This document shows positions 49,478-62,566 of a stretch of DNA of 64,000 nt, in pieces (the stretch's first letter is position 1; every line of letters begins with the position of its first letter). Location: contig BSDZ01000031.1 of NCBI GenBank assembly GCA_030268105.1, forward strand, positions 558,001 through 622,000. Reading direction: 5' to 3'. A program made the position numbers and the translations under genes. This stretch comes from Volvox africanus. Its lineage: Eukaryota > Chlorophyta > Chlorophyceae > Chlamydomonadales > Volvocaceae. The notes below the pieces were generated by a model, which did no database searches, was not told the DNA's origin, and saw only the letters and a list, made by a program, of their open reading frames with translations.

Positions 49478-52400
49478 CTACAATAGGCCACCTCCGCTAC
49501 CTGCGGCGCCGCTTATGGCAGCATCCCTGGGGGCCGGCGCAACCACCTCCTTGAGTCGTCGGAGGGACGGCAGTCGAGCCTCTGGGGCCGTATCAGGCTG
49601 CATCATGAGCTGGCGCAACTGCACGGCCAACTCCTCCACGTCTAGATGCAGCTGCAGCGTGATCTTGTCCGAGTCCGACAAACCAGCCGCGGGCTCTGCG
49701 GGTGAAGTTACGGGGTTCGAACCAGAAGATTTCGCGTGTTGCAGTATCGGTGCCGTAATGGATGGCCCTGTGCCAGCTGCTGTGTGAGGAGAGACTGAAC
49801 AGCGCCAGTGCTCGCCTTTTCATACCCAAATCCACATCACATTTTCGGACATGCTGATCCACCCTCTTAAGCATCCGCATAACGGTACGTTTAGCCATGA
49901 CCGCAACCGTTTCTCTTTGGAATGCAGTCACGCATATCACCGCCGCCCATCCCTACCTTCCTCGCCCCCTGCTCCTCCTTTGGCCTTTTTGAGCCTCTTT
50001 AGGCTGCTCTCCGTCTTCCGCACCGACACCAGCAGCTCTTCCGCCAGGGCCGCGTAACGTGCACACACGCTCTCGGCCACAGGCAACGTCACCAGCTCCT
50101 GTCAGACAGGGAGGGAGGAGGTTAACAGCCGAGCGATAACCAGGGTCAAGCGAATGCGGGGTGGCGCCAGACGTACAATAATCTAATTAAATTTTTTACA
50201 GAACCAATAAATCAGATAAACAAAATTTGGAAAATGTGCTACATATGGTGGACGAACAAATCCGCCTGTCATATCTACATTGGCTACGGCAAGAATTCAT
50301 TTCCTCACAGCTTATAGGGGGCCATATTTGGTTGGACTGCGCGGGCACCGGCGTAGCCCCAGGAGGCGTACTCGAGACACACCTTAAGCGATCCAATCTC
50401 TTGCTATTCATACTACATAATCATATTAAGGAAAATCGTTTTGTTTATTGTTCCCCTGGATTTGATCCACTGGCCAATATACAATCAGGCATGCGTCCGC
50501 TGGTTAAAACGCGCGCACAGCACTGTGCCGCACGGACTAACGTACGGACCTGCCGAAGTGCCGGATTCAGCCGCTTCACATGTTCTGCATCCAGCAGCTG
50601 GCGCAGCGGCATCAGCACCCCGAACACGTAGTGACTGGCACGAACGGGCGGTGCCTTAGACGTCACGCGGTACGTGGCGGTGATACCCTTCAGCTGGCGT
50701 ACAGCTGCGGCACAGCGCTCCACTACTTCCTCCGTTACCACGGCCGCAAGGCCGCAGCCACTAGCTCGCACAGCTTCCGCTGCTTCCGCCAACGCGCCGC
50801 GCACAGCTGTTGCCGCAGCGTCAACAGCGCTCTCTGCGACAGTCCCCCCGTCGCCATTCGACGCTGCGTCCGTGTCATTAGCGGCGGGGTGCGATGGCAT
50901 CGATGTTGGTGGCAGTAGCTCCAGGAAGGCTGCTGTGACCGGGCCAAGCAGAGCCTCACGGGCCTGCAAAGACAACGCGGGTGCACATGCAGAAGCAAAC
51001 AAAAATCCCGATAAGTACTCGTCAGCTTGACTTGGAGAATCCACGCCGAGGCTAAGGTGAATTCGTGATGGCCCAGGCTGGCATAGCGCCCACCTGACGA
51101 CACGCCCTGGAAAGGCGCGGCCTACAAAGCCGTGCCTAACCCAAGCGACCGAATGTTGAGTCGAAAGGTGACTGGTGAGTTGTAATCCAAGGTGACTCAT
51201 GGTGAGTCAAGGTGAGAAACGGAAGGAGCGAAGGAAAGGCAGGAACGGCTACGAAGTCCCGATTGATTGTTGGATTTCGCCTATCCATACACTTCCATCG
51301 CGACCGTCACTCATTCAGCACTCCACAGATGCCTCTCCGGATGGTGCATACGGGTACGCGCAATTCCTTGCTATTTAAGGCTTTCCGAGAGGAAAACAAC
51401 GCACATCATAACACCCGGCCGAGCCGTACACGTACCACCAGGGTATCAGACACAACAGCAAACAACTCATCCGCAGGCAGTGTTGGCGCCCATGCCGCTG
51501 AACCGCTGGGTCCAGCACCACCACCACTGCCCGGGCTGCCGGCACCACCACTGCCAGCGCCCTGCGCTGGCGGCGGAGTCACCGCCCCCGCCACCGGCGC
51601 CGTCCCCGCTCCTGCTACTGCGCCGGCTGCCGCCGCCGCTGCAGCTTCCCGTCGCGCCGTCGTGGCCGCTGATACCCACGCAGCGTACCGCTGTGCCAGC
51701 TGTAGCGCAAGGCGCAGAAAGCGGTCCGTGAGCAGCGGCAATACGACGTCAGGGCTTACGGCGCGGCGCAGACAGCGGAGCAACGCTGCCGTTGCAGTGA
51801 GCTGTGGCGGTGCCAATGTGGCGAAGAGGCCTGCGCCGCTGCCAGCGGTGGCTGCGGCGGGTTCAAGCTTGTCTGCTGAGAGGGCATCCTCCAGTTCCCC
51901 TGCAGGTATTGTGGACCAATATCGCACCGAACATACGCAAAACCTAAGTAATAGTTCACTTGCTAAGGTACCGGGCAACAACACAAGCCTCCACGAGCCT
52001 AGACCATTCTTCAGTCTTACGGAATCTATCTCCCCGCTGGGACGCAGTTTCCAGGCACGAAGGTGCCGAAGCCATGCCCAGCAGGCCTCCCCAGGTAACG
52101 CTCATATCCTGAGAACCGGTCCATGTAGCCACAATCTGAACCTGTATTGTCGAAAGCGTATCAACACCGCCGATTCGCACCCGCAATCTCTTGGTACAGC
52201 AGCGAAAAGTATACCGACGTGTTCCAGCGGCACATCAGGCTAGCATAGGCGGCCGAGGACCGCAGGCGCTCTACTGAGCCACGGGTTGCACACACCCCCT
52301 CCAGCTGCCGCAGCCAGGCCAACGTGGCCAGGTAGTTGGCGTGGAAGGCCGGGGGCACACCGGGGGAGAACACGCCTGTGGACGCCGGACAGCGAATGCG

Positions 52401-55400
52401 GGAACGGGAGAGGGACAGCTCAATTACATCACGGTCAGGTTTTCGTGGCGTCCTTCCTTGAGTTATAAGTACAGTTTCTCAGGTTAAATGCATGTGAGCA
52501 CAAAAGGGTTTTAGGTTTTAGAGCTATCATGTCGCAATTGATGAGCAGAGCAGAGCAGATCGGAGCAGCAAACACACACATTACATTACAGTCCCGCGAC
52601 TCGGCTCATAAATCTGTTGTATACGCACACCTCTAATCGATGACAATAAATAGGTTCTGTCACCGCCCGTATCTAAATAGTTTTGCGTAACGATCGACAA
52701 ACAGTGCGATGCGAGGACCCCCCACCAGGGCTTGCGAGTTTGGATTCCTAAAGGTGGTTCGGAAAAACCAACGGAACGTGTGGACAAAACGTGTGATACG
52801 TCGGGCGAAAGCTTAGCCTGATGGGCATGCGCCAGGAATGGCAGCCCAAGGGCAGGCAGACTACACCCCAACCCTCCATGCCCTCCAGTCTCCAGGGCAC
52901 ACGCGTCAGTACCGCCCGCCCCTACTCATTCGTCTCGCCCATATCTGCTCTACGAGGAACGTTTGAAGCGCCCCTTGCCCCCGGCCTTTTCCATCGTAGC
53001 CGATAAGCAGCAAGTTCGCGAACACGCCTCTGGCATCCGCCCTACCCATAATATCCGCTTTCAATCCCGACAAAGACGTTTGAACCCAATGAATGCTCCA
53101 TCTGCACGGCGGCTTCTTCAGCCCCATACGACCTCCCCACCTGGCAACGCAGCCGCCAGCGCTCCCTGCACCTCGTCAAGCACTGCATTTGAGAGCAGGT
53201 CGATGGAACGTAGTGCTGACCCAGGGGCCAGACTTGCATCTAGCAGCGGCCCCAGCTGAGCACGGATGGCCGCCAAGATGCCGCTGAGCAGCGCCGAGAG
53301 GGCGTTACCGTACGTGGATCCGGAACCAGCACCGCCGACAGGCACAGAGGTATGCCTAAGCGCGGGCGCAGAGAGGGAGATAAGGGTTTTGCAAATGCAA
53401 AAGAATTAAGCCGGGGAAAAACAGAGCCTTGAAATTGACGATCCGAAGTGGTGATAGATAAAGCCATGGGTCCAGTGCCACAGGGATCCGAAAGCACTTC
53501 GCATCTACAAAAATCCCGTAAAATCCAAAAACAACACAACAGTCCGGACCTGGTTCCTGTTTCAGCCGCTCTACTCCCATCCTGCGTCTTGAATGCTCGC
53601 TCGCTCGCTCGGTTCGCTTTGCTCTTTCCCTTACCCCGTGCCAATGTCTGACAACCCTGCGTAACTCACCCCTGTGCCTTGTGCTCTCCGACCTGCCGCT
53701 CCACTAGCGGCGCCACCACCACCGACCGCACCACCGCCTCCGCAGTCGCCGCCTCACCCAGGTCCGCAGCCGCGTGAAGGGCGTGGAGCGCGGCAGCGGT
53801 GCTGCGCGGGCTAGGAGAAGGGGATGCGGCGCCGGCGTCCGCGGCCGGCGCCGGCGTCAACGCTAATGCCAAGGCTGTGGACAGGCGCCCCCGTAACGCT
53901 GCACGATGGGCAGTGATGCGTGGCTCCAGGGAACGCACGAAAGCTAGGTCCTGGCGGAGTGGTAGGGAAAAGAAATAACTAAGCAAGGAAATCAGTAGCG
54001 AGGAAATGGGCGATGTTATAATAGCTCCGCAACAAGACAGAAAAGCGAAACAGGCTCCAAGGAAGGGTGATACTGTAACGAGCCGGGGGCCTTGGCATCA
54101 GGCAAGAGAACAGGTCACTTGGTAGCAAGCGTCCTACCGGGGGTGGATCGTTCTTCCTGTCCTGTCCTGTCCTGTCCTGGCCGGGTTTGCTGCTAATCTT
54201 ACCCCTTTCCCCTTTCTTTTGCGGTCACCCTCGTATTTCCCCCTCCCTGGGCCATGCGACCGGGTCTACCATACTCTCCTTGCAACCCCCTGCCTCAACC
54301 CCTATCCCCATACCGTATATTCCCTACCCCGACCCGACCGGTGACGAGCGCAGCAACGGACCTTGCCCTTGTTTGCCAGAAACGCCAGCCGGCTGACCTC
54401 CGCCGCTACTCGCTCCAGCAGCCGGCATTGCGCCAGGAGCTCCGCATCGCTGGGGCCGAATCCGGATCCGGTAATGTCCGTCGCAGCTGCGAGACCAGAA
54501 GCAGCGCCGGGCACAGATGTCGCTGCTGCTGTTGCAGTGCTAGTTGTTTTGTCTGACGCAGCCAGCTCCTCGAGGAGCTTATCGACCTGCACCGGCGGGA
54601 TGGTGTGAGATTACAGCCGTCAAATAGGTGGTGCTTGTAAGATCACAGCCCTGTTGGAAACCTTGTCTGGGAACTCACCTTAGCCGCCACGTGCGACACC
54701 TCAAGGATCAACTCTAGCTGGACCCGCTGCGTGGCCACCTCTTTTCGCTTGCGAAGACCCTGACAAGTGTTGAACGCAAGGGATAGTGTGTTTGAGTGTG
54801 TTTGTGTGTGTGTGTGTGTGTGCTTGTGTGTGCTTGTGTGTGCTTGTGTGTGTGTCTGTGTGCGTGCGTGTCTACTTTTGGAGAAGTTCCCAAGAGCGAA
54901 TGGATTATGAGGTTGCGTCATGACAAACAGGCAGAACGTGCGTATGCCTATGTTGGTGACTAGTTGGGGAAGAAGGAAAAACAGTGTTGACGGACGGGGA
55001 GAAGTCTTATTTGGAGATCGAGGTAACAGGCAGGGAAAACCCGGGGATGCAAGGCCAGCAGGATGACGGTATATGCGTTTGTTGCAGTTTTGGTTGTGGT
55101 AATGATGTGATAGAGAATTGCATAGGCGGATGGCTGCAGGTATTGTGCCTCCTAGCTTTCCGGTTACAACGGATTTACCATCCGCTCGCACCTGGTTAAG
55201 CGAGTTGAGTTCTGAGCGCACCGCCTCCTGTACTGTGTTTAGTTTGTCCTGTGTGCCAGAAAGACAAGATAGGCTGGAACCAATCGTCATGGCTGGGGGA
55301 TGAAACACATTGAATTGGAATGAGATTTGACATCCCAATCGGGCAGGCAACCCCTCAAACACCGCTTGATTATCCTTCTGTCCTTCCTTACCCTCCAGAG

Positions 55401-56047
55401 ATAGTGATGTAACCCCATCCTGCCATTCCCCCTCACGTTCGCGCTGAGTCACCGCACCCGGAACGATATTGAGTAGCCTCACCCGTAGCTCAAGCAGCGG
55501 CTTCCGCATGCGCACCACGGAGCCCTCCACGTTGGCAAGGCGGCCGCTGAGACCGACGTAGTCAGCATAGTCTTCATTGATTACTTCAACTAGCTGCACA
55601 TCATCGAAGCAGGTAACCTCAACGGGGCTGTTGTGCACATCCTAAGGAAAAAACAAAAATTTAATTGCATACCTTAGTCTTCAGAGTGGCTAAGTAGTTG
55701 CTAAGCTCGTTTTGCAACGTCGCGAGCGGAACCTGTAAGGCATAGCACCGAAGCAGTTGCGCAAGGTTACTGCATAAGAAACGATGAAATGTTACTTGAT
55801 CATCCTTCTACAACAGTTAATGTATTCATCACAAGTGGGCAGACCATTAAGAAGTTCTAACGAGTAGTTGATCCTAACAATAAATTTACGAAAACCTTAC
55901 ATATCGTCTTAAATCTGCAACGCAAGCATCCGCATTGAACTCTGATACCAAAAACCGCTCCGGATTCAGCCAAACTGGACAGCCTGCTCGACCCAAAAGA
56001 AGGCTGGAGTCGCTCGTTGCTGTAACAATGGCTGTCTCTTCAGCCAT
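49478..56047 (-). CDS. COG2: Conserved oligomeric Golgi complex subunit 2
   Basis: Thirteen exons: 56047-55901, 55732-55673, 55593-55483, 55248-55192, 54759-54679, 54586-54362, 53950-53670, 53355-53141, 52375-52181, 51899-51436, 50963-50550, 50098-49957, 49779-49478; all phases agree, giving about 897 residues, a little longer than land-plant COG2. COG2 is in lobe A of the COG tether, which retrieves Golgi enzymes by capturing retrograde vesicles. The match covers the whole length: LNPERFLVSEFNADACVADL, LKTKLVEVINEDYADYVGLS, the coiled coil LNTVQEAVRSELNSLNQ, SLMCRWNTSVYFSLLYQEIAG, LLTDRFLRLALQLAQRYAAW, VRQLKGITATYRVTSKAPPV and a C-terminal ELLVSVRKTESSLKRLKK. Species-specific Ala/Gly/Pro inserts occur around 53780-53850, 51500-51660 and 50750-50900. 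For exon 3 an upstream acceptor (55641) is also open, but the chosen site restores the family alignment. Confidence 0.93.
54155..54180. repeat. TCCTG pentanucleotide repeat in COG2 intron
   Basis: Five tandem CCTGT units in the intron between exons ending at 54362 and starting at 53950. Confidence 0.85.
54786..54872. repeat. GT-rich microsatellite in COG2 intron
   Basis: Interrupted (GT)n with GTGTGTGCTT units, in the intron upstream of the exon starting at 54759. Confidence 0.9.
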
Positions 56048-58572
56048 GGTGTTCATAAGTTATTCATCACCTAAGTCGTTTCCAGGGTGGGTGGTTGTGC
56101 TGATTAACTAGTTAACTCAACGCCCTCACCGCATGGACGCAAAGTAGTAGTTACTTCGGCTGAATTAATCAACAAACATCGTCAGTGTGAGTAAAGTTAA
56201 TCGATTGTGCGGAGTGCTTACGCACAGCGGCCGAAGCTTTGTCATAGCCCATCGTACTACATGCGGTGCCGTACCGCTCAGAGCCTAAAGCTGGGCCGCT
56301 CGGCCCGTAAGCAGCCAGTTTGCATGAACTGCCGCGAAAAGCGTCTTAAGGCAGACAAAGCACTTTTCTTAAATATGTATGTGTCTTATTTATACCTCAC
56401 TCAAATCTAAAGCACGAAGCCTGTCATCTAAAATGGGGGAGCTGTCAACTGTTTGACTTACATTATTGTATGAAGCATTGAAGCTGGAACTGCAAGGTTT
56501 GGCTACTTATAAGTCCGGATTAGAGTACTAAGTCCAAGGTGCTCGCGTCTCCACCATATAGCTAAGTCCAGCTAAGCCGGCTAAGTCTGGAGTTAACAGG
56601 GTACACATTTGGTAGGGGATGATGTCTTTAATGTATACCTCATAACACAAGTGTGCATTAGCAGTTACAAGTAGTTCAAGGTTTTATTTCCATCTGTTAT
56701 TCTTTAATCACACCACCTGAGTAAATTTTGTCCAAACACTGGGTTAGAGCTGAGTCTGGGCTGAGAGTCAGACTCAGACTTGTCCTGGCCCTCAACCTCT
56801 GCCCAAGCTGTCAAAATCACTAAAAGCTGCTGCTTTACTCAGGTTGTCTGCCTGCCGGCCCCTGTCCCTCCCCGTTCCCCTAGTAATGGCATGCTGAAAG
56901 TTGATGGTAAAATGATTGACCTCAACATATGATCATGTGTGTAGCTGTTAGTTTACATAGCAGATAGAAGATAGAGAGATCTAGTAGATATGTATGCAGT
57001 GATCGAGACTTATAATACGATGTCTGAGAAAGGGGTTAAACACGCTACATACACCGACTTTACTTAATGCAGGTACACCCAAACCTCAGCTATCTTCTTG
57101 TATTTCTAACTGTATTCGCTACCACTGTTATTACCTAATCTAGTAACGTAGATGATATCTTCTATAGCTTTTATCCCTACCAAACGAAGTGCACTTTAAG
57201 CTCTGCGTTTAAGTTTATGCAAGTTTTGTATAAGTCAAACTCTTTGGGGTTTAAAATCCTTACTTATCATGACTTATGACATATTTTGGAACTAAGTAGG
57301 CTGATTTCTTAGACATCATATTATAAGGCTCGATCACTGCATATGTGTGTAGGATAGGGGGGTACATCACCCGTGGCCACTAACCTGGCAGTCCCTACCT
57401 TCCCCGGTGTTTCGGGGCACCCTCATCCAGTCTCCCATGCCGACTTCTCCGAAATCAGTGGTTTTCCCAGGTTCAGCACCCACCACCAGCATCCAGCGGA
57501 ATCTGCCGAATCAATTAAGGCGTCAACTCCGCTACTGGTCAGCTCGCAGGTCACTTTAATTGGGGTCGTCACCGTCCATCGACATAGGGGCACCCTGCCC
57601 TTAACTTTTGGGTCTTTGGCCCACTCTCGGTCGGGGTAGAACCTAGAACTCCAGGGGCATATTAGTCGTGCCATAACAGTCGTGCCTGAACACGTAATGC
57701 ATATGTATCTACTAGATGTAAACCAACAGCTGACATGTAACGTATCAGCAGGTTGAGTTGTGCAGTTCAAAGGGCACAAGGCATGCGATGTATTTCTTAC
57801 ATCGGGTAAAAAAGAATTTCGCCAGGTTGGGTGGGAGAAACGGGTCAGAGACGAAGCTAGGGGATTGTTAAATAAGGTAGTTTGCCAGAGCTCACAACAC
57901 CTCTAACGTCTTAATGTAGCTTCATTAATTACAAATCACCATACCTGCTATATCATGCTTTTGAAGTGACACGCCAATGCTCATGTGATTATTGTATTGA
58001 CTGGTTAGAATCGTCAGTAGGCGGTGTTTTGGGGGTTAGGGAGAGTGGGTCCGCAGCGCTGCAGCTCAGCAAAATCCCTCCCTCCTCCTCCCAGTCCTTA
58101 GCATTTTGCAGGATGTAGTCCAAGCTCGGGGGATTTCAAAGACGATAGCCAAACATTATGTTGCATTCAGAGGTCTTTTGCGCGTATACGTTCAGCCAAC
58201 AATGTCACCCCTTCTAGTCACGCCTTCTCCCAGGAAAGTTTAACCAGAAAAGTCTGGTTGGATTTTATAAACCGTATAATCACTTACAATCACCTACGCG
58301 CAGCCACACTTGACTATGATAACATTGGACTCTTAAAATGATACCTACTGCCATGCGATAAAAGCAAAAGCGTCATGGATTTGCGCATAAGTACTTGTTA
58401 AAAAAGCCACGCAAGCTGCCTAAGAAACGCTGTACAGAAAGGGCTCGGAACAATCCAAACCAAACATTTAAGAAACTCCGCATTTCTTGAATATTTCGAT
58501 TGATTCTATATGTTTAAAGCGTAATCACACCAAAGTTGGTCCTCAAGCCCGTACAAAGTGAAGGCCTTGAAA
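56048..58572. other. Divergent spacer, AT-richer, no intact gene
   Basis: It lies between COG2 (minus) and the dehydrogenase (plus). Composition is AT-richer than the genes. An open frame at 57423-57779 (minus) and short GCTAAGTC-type repeats at 56560-56595 are the only structure seen; neither supports a gene call. Promoters of both flanking genes should lie near its ends. Confidence 0.45.
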
Positions 58573-61500
58573 ATGCCTTCAGCCGAACCCTACTATACTA
58601 AAGGCGGTGTTCAGAAGACGAAATCTCTCGGATTAACATTTAAACACCTAAGAGGTGCACTTGGAGAAACTGGCTTCGGCTCTAAAAGCACTGCTGAGCA
58701 GGTGTGTCTGCAGGCAGGAACGCTGTCGGGCGGCCAAGGGAGAGACGTGAATGGAAATTATGTAAACTATCGCTCTATATTCCTTACCAAAAACATTGAG
58801 CGGCCACAAGCATTCTTTGGAACCCGCAGGTGTCCGCTGGATGGGATGGCTCTCGCTATGTTGCGCTGGTCACAGGCGCTGCAAATGGGCTGGGTTATGA
58901 GAGCGCAAGGGTGTTAGCCTTGCGTGGCGCCCATGTTGTGGTGGCTGTTAGGACACAGGTGGGACCATTGGGCTGACCGAAGAAAGCCCGTGCCCAGCAC
59001 TATTCAAGGGGACCGCGCTAGCAACCGCCCGAATTCACGCGGCAGAAAGTTGCCGTGAATTTCCTTATGAACGGCCCTCGTATGGTGCAATTACGCATGG
59101 AAGTTGTCTTAATGCTGGCAGCGTGTGCCGCCTCTGCCTAGTCCCGATTCTGCTTACGGATACTGTGCAGCCCTTGTCCATTGTCGCCTCGCCAGACAGT
59201 CCCTTCCCTTCGGATTACCCCCTGAACCTTCTACATGGTGGGATGCCCGCAGGCCATGCATCCTATCCATTGTTTTGTTAACACCCATGGCTCCGGATTG
59301 CCCTCAGGCCCGCGCGGAGGAGACCGCAGACCGTCTGCGCCGTGATGTACCCGGTGCTAAGGTGAATCCACTGGAGCTCGACCTCTCCTCCTTAGCCTCA
59401 GTACGTCAGGCAGCGGATGCCTTCAGGCGCACGGGCCTGCCCCTCAACATCCTGTTGCTGAACGCAGGTAGGTGCCGGGTGGTTTGTGCGTGACTGGGAC
59501 CCGGGGACGCAGATGGCTGCTGGGTGGCGATGGCTGGGACCGTACACAGGTACGTGCCGGACTCTTCTGCGGATTGCCAGTGGTAGCAGAGAGTGCCCTA
59601 GTAGTAATTGTTTTGCCGGGCTATTCTTTCATACATCACGGCATACCTAGCGGACCGTGGCCCTGTGGCGCCGCACTTCACATAGGGTTCGATGCACACC
59701 GTCAGACAACGAGATGTGTGCTTTATATGTCAATTTTTAAAAAAAAGACCAGTTTGAAGTAAACCAAGGGACGTTTTTTGTTGTCTTGTAAGACTTTGTT
59801 GTTTCAATACTTGCATTAAAATTGATGATAATTGAAATATCATTATATTTGACATCTTTATTTAGGACCTTGCAATAAATAATTGGAAATTGATAACCAT
59901 TTACATATCCAAAGCCGTTTTCCTAAGCATGTATGGTTACATTTCTCTTAATAGATAAAATATTATTTTGATTTTATTTCTTATCCAACAGTTGAATTAC
60001 AGTTGATTTACCAACAAGACAAGTCTAAAACCCTATAAATCAAAGCTTATCTTGACTTGCACAAGTCCACTCCACTGCCAAACATATCAGGTGTCATGGC
60101 CACGCCGGTCTTCGCTTCCTCCCGTGACGGGTTTGAGCTTCAGTGGGCCACCAACCACCTCGGCCACTTCTCCCTGACGCAGCGCCTGAAGGACCTCCTG
60201 ATCTCTTCTGCTACCTCCAGCGGTCTAGAAGGACGGGTGGTGGTGCTGAGCTCCATGGGGCACTATCTCTACGAGGTGCCCGGGGGTATCGAGTGAGTGA
60301 TCGTCTTGCCAGCGGGGTGTTGGGATGGGCCAATCATCGGGTTGGAGTGGGTCTTTTACAATGACGTGCCTCTATGGAATACCCCGATGACTGTGGAATG
60401 GTTTGGGTAATGGAAATGCAATGGGCGCTCAGTGCCCGTGCCTCAAGGTGTGCTGTGGGGTTGCGGTTCCAATTACGGCTCACAGTAAATTCAGGCGCAT
60501 GCCCTGAGTTCCTCCCACATACGCACCCATCCGTCCGCACGTCTACTTGTTAGTGTATCACTTCATGGTTTGGCATGGTGATTGTGCGCGGCCTACGCAG
60601 CTTTGAGGCGCTCCGCAGCGGCAAGGGCTATGTGCCGTTCAATGCATACGGCGTCAGCAAGCTCAGCAACATCCTCTTCACAAGGGAGCTGCAGCGCCAA
60701 CTGGCCGGTGGGTTGTCGGTGGTCAGGGTGGTTGGTGCAAAGCTTGGATCTGGGGCCCCTTCAGGGATGCGCCAACTTGTGCTTGGCTAGGGCCTTGAAG
60801 TTGGAAGGCGAGGATAAGGAAACACAATGGAACCACGGGTCACAGGAACTCTCTCATAGGCGCTGCGGAGCCACCAAAACTTACCTGTGCATCTTAGCTG
60901 GTGGGTGCGTGCGTGGGCTTGGTGGGTACCGGAGGTGACGGCTGGCGGGGGCGTCAAGAGGGTTTAACTATGGAAAGCAGGAGAAGGATAGTTGACATCG
61001 CATTCTCCACCCGTCCACTGTAGGCAAGCCAGTGGTGGCGGTGTGCTGCCACCCAGGAGTAATCGTTGATACGGATTTAAAGCGGCACATGGTGGGAGGC
61101 TCTTCCGGCAACGGGAGCGGCAAGAACTGCAGTTTTCAAGGCCTCTCTACGTCACTCTTGCTCGTGTTATTTAAGCCGTTCGCAAAGACTATTCCGCAGG
61201 GCACTTCAACCCAGGTAAGCACTCCAATTTTTTAGGATGGCCTAGCCTCACCAAGGAGGAGGGCCTCCTCTCTTATCCTAGTAGCTCACAACCACGTACG
61301 TGCGAATACGTGGGCTAACTTCCTTATGTTTGCGGCGCCATTCTTGATAGGACTGCGCATGCATGCACCTACGTCGTTTGTCTCATTCTCCGCTCAGATG
61401 CTTCTGGCCACAGCTGCTCGTGTGGAGCCAGGGGAGTATTACAGCGACTGCAACATAGCGCCATCCTCTGCGGCCTCCCAGGATGGGGACCTCGGGGCAA

Positions 61501-61577
61501 GGCTGTGGGAGTTCAGCGAGCAGGCGGTGCAAGCTGAGGAAGCAGCAGCTGCGTCGCCAGCATCGGGAAGTGCATGA
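58573..61577 (+). CDS. Short-chain dehydrogenase/reductase (RDH/TIC32-like)
   Basis: Seven exons: 58573-58701, 58830-58958, 59308-59467, 60091-60292, 60601-60707, 61024-61214, 61398-61577; all phases agree, giving 365 residues. This is a classical SDR: dinucleotide-binding TGAANGLG (58-65), NAG at 138-140, the catalytic serine in VVVLSSMGH (193/194), and catalytic YGVSK (Y223, K227). The sequence NHLGHFSLTQRL and HPGVIVDTDL are typical of the retinol dehydrogenase/WW-oxidoreductase and plant TIC32-like group. NADP(H) preference is likely because an arginine follows the second strand (VVVAVRTQARAEE). The first 43 residues precede the fold and might be a targeting region, though they do not look like a strong transit peptide. 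The insert GGSSGNGSGKN and the Ala-rich tail are lineage-specific. Its substrate cannot be told from sequence. The ATG at 58573 is the first in frame. Confidence 0.9.
59700..60060. other. AT-rich block inside dehydrogenase intron 3
   Basis: About 350 bases very rich in A and T (repeated ATTGAAAT, TTATTT, TAAAAT words) occupy the second half of the 59468-60090 intron. It contrasts with the GC-rich flanks and could be an insertion. No coding capacity was seen. Confidence 0.6.
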
Positions 61578-61890
61578 TGTGGGGAGTTGTAATCAATATG
61601 CGTTGCCTAGGATTGTGTATCGTTATCGAGGATGTCATCATAGTAAAGGAGTTTCGTAGTGTTCTCTGAGATAAGGCAGTGTTGGCCCGAGTTATGGTCA
61701 GAACCATGCATTGGCTTTATTGTCGGATATCGTGACGCTACTGACAGCTAAGGGAAATAAAATGCCAGTTTTGGGGCTAGGTCAGGGATAGATGTTGATG
61801 ATGCGATCCGATTTATGGATTTTACTGGAAGGGCCCGGGGCGTATGCTTATAAGCATGATCTAACAACGTTGTCGTATAAGGTCCACAGA

Positions 61891-61925
61891 GCTGATATGT
61901 CCATGTGATTCACGGACATATCAGC
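61891..61925. repeat. Perfect 12-bp inverted repeat (hairpin)
   Basis: GCTGATATGTCC (61891-61902) is followed after 11 bases by its exact reverse complement GGACATATCAGC (61914-61925). A transcript would fold into a stable stem. It lies about 315 bases after the dehydrogenase stop, probably within its 3' UTR. Confidence 0.85.
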
Positions 61926-61992
61926 ATGGATATATGCAGAAGAGAAGCATTTATCCTGGGTAAGGAAGAGATGGGGAAGGAACGTGTTTCAC

Positions 61993-61997
61993 TGTAA
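61993..61997 (+). terminator. Candidate TGTAA polyadenylation signal (dehydrogenase)
   Basis: TGTAA about 415 bases after the stop, downstream of the hairpin. Another copy at 61588-61592 is only about 11 bases past the stop and less likely. It is motif-only evidence. Confidence 0.35.
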
Positions 61998-62561
61998 GGG
62001 GCAGGTACTCAGTTGGCTGGGGGTTTAAGCGATGCACTCTTTCGCTACGAAACAACTTCAAATTGTTCTCAGCAACAGACTTCACAAGTGGAATCGTTCT
62101 CCTCTAAAACCTCTGCTCTCAAAGTATGACCCCGTGAATATGCCCGGCACCAACCCTAGTGCATTTGTTATTAAGTCTTCAAATGATCTTCCCGTGATGC
62201 TATGCAAGGGCAGGCGAGCATCGAGCAGCATCTGTATCAGCTCAAAAATTGGCAAGACCAGATAGTCATAACCATTTCGCGCGCTCCACACGTCCACAGT
62301 ACCGTGTGCATGAAACCTTACGTGGTTCTGATCCTTGAACTGGGAGTCGCAGGCTGTCTGTTGTTTGTCTGTCTGAATTCTGCCGTATTCCGAACTGGCC
62401 CACTGCTCATAAGTTCTTCCTGATTATTGTCTTGCTTGTTGGTTGGGTGGACCTGGTTTCGCCTCTAGCTGCGTTGTGCTTATTGATCTTGCTTCACACG
62501 GCTTCACTCGCCCTCTGCCCTGTTCCGTGCTGTCCCGGAATATGGTTTTAGTCAATAGGTT

Positions 62562-62566
62562 TTACA
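62562..62566 (-). terminator. Candidate TGTAA polyadenylation signal (epimerase)
   Basis: TGTAA on the minus strand about 330 bases beyond the epimerase stop at 62897. It is motif-only evidence. Confidence 0.3.

Noticed and set aside
49710..49730. GGTTCGAACC resembling a tRNA T-arm
   Set aside because: It lies inside the last COG2 coding exon and no acceptor stem, D-arm or anticodon arm surrounds it.
55594..55641. Upstream acceptor for COG2 exon 3, adding HNSPVEVTCFDD
   Set aside because: It keeps frame but inserts 16 residues just before the conserved VEVINEDYADYV block; the acceptor at 55593 restores the family alignment.
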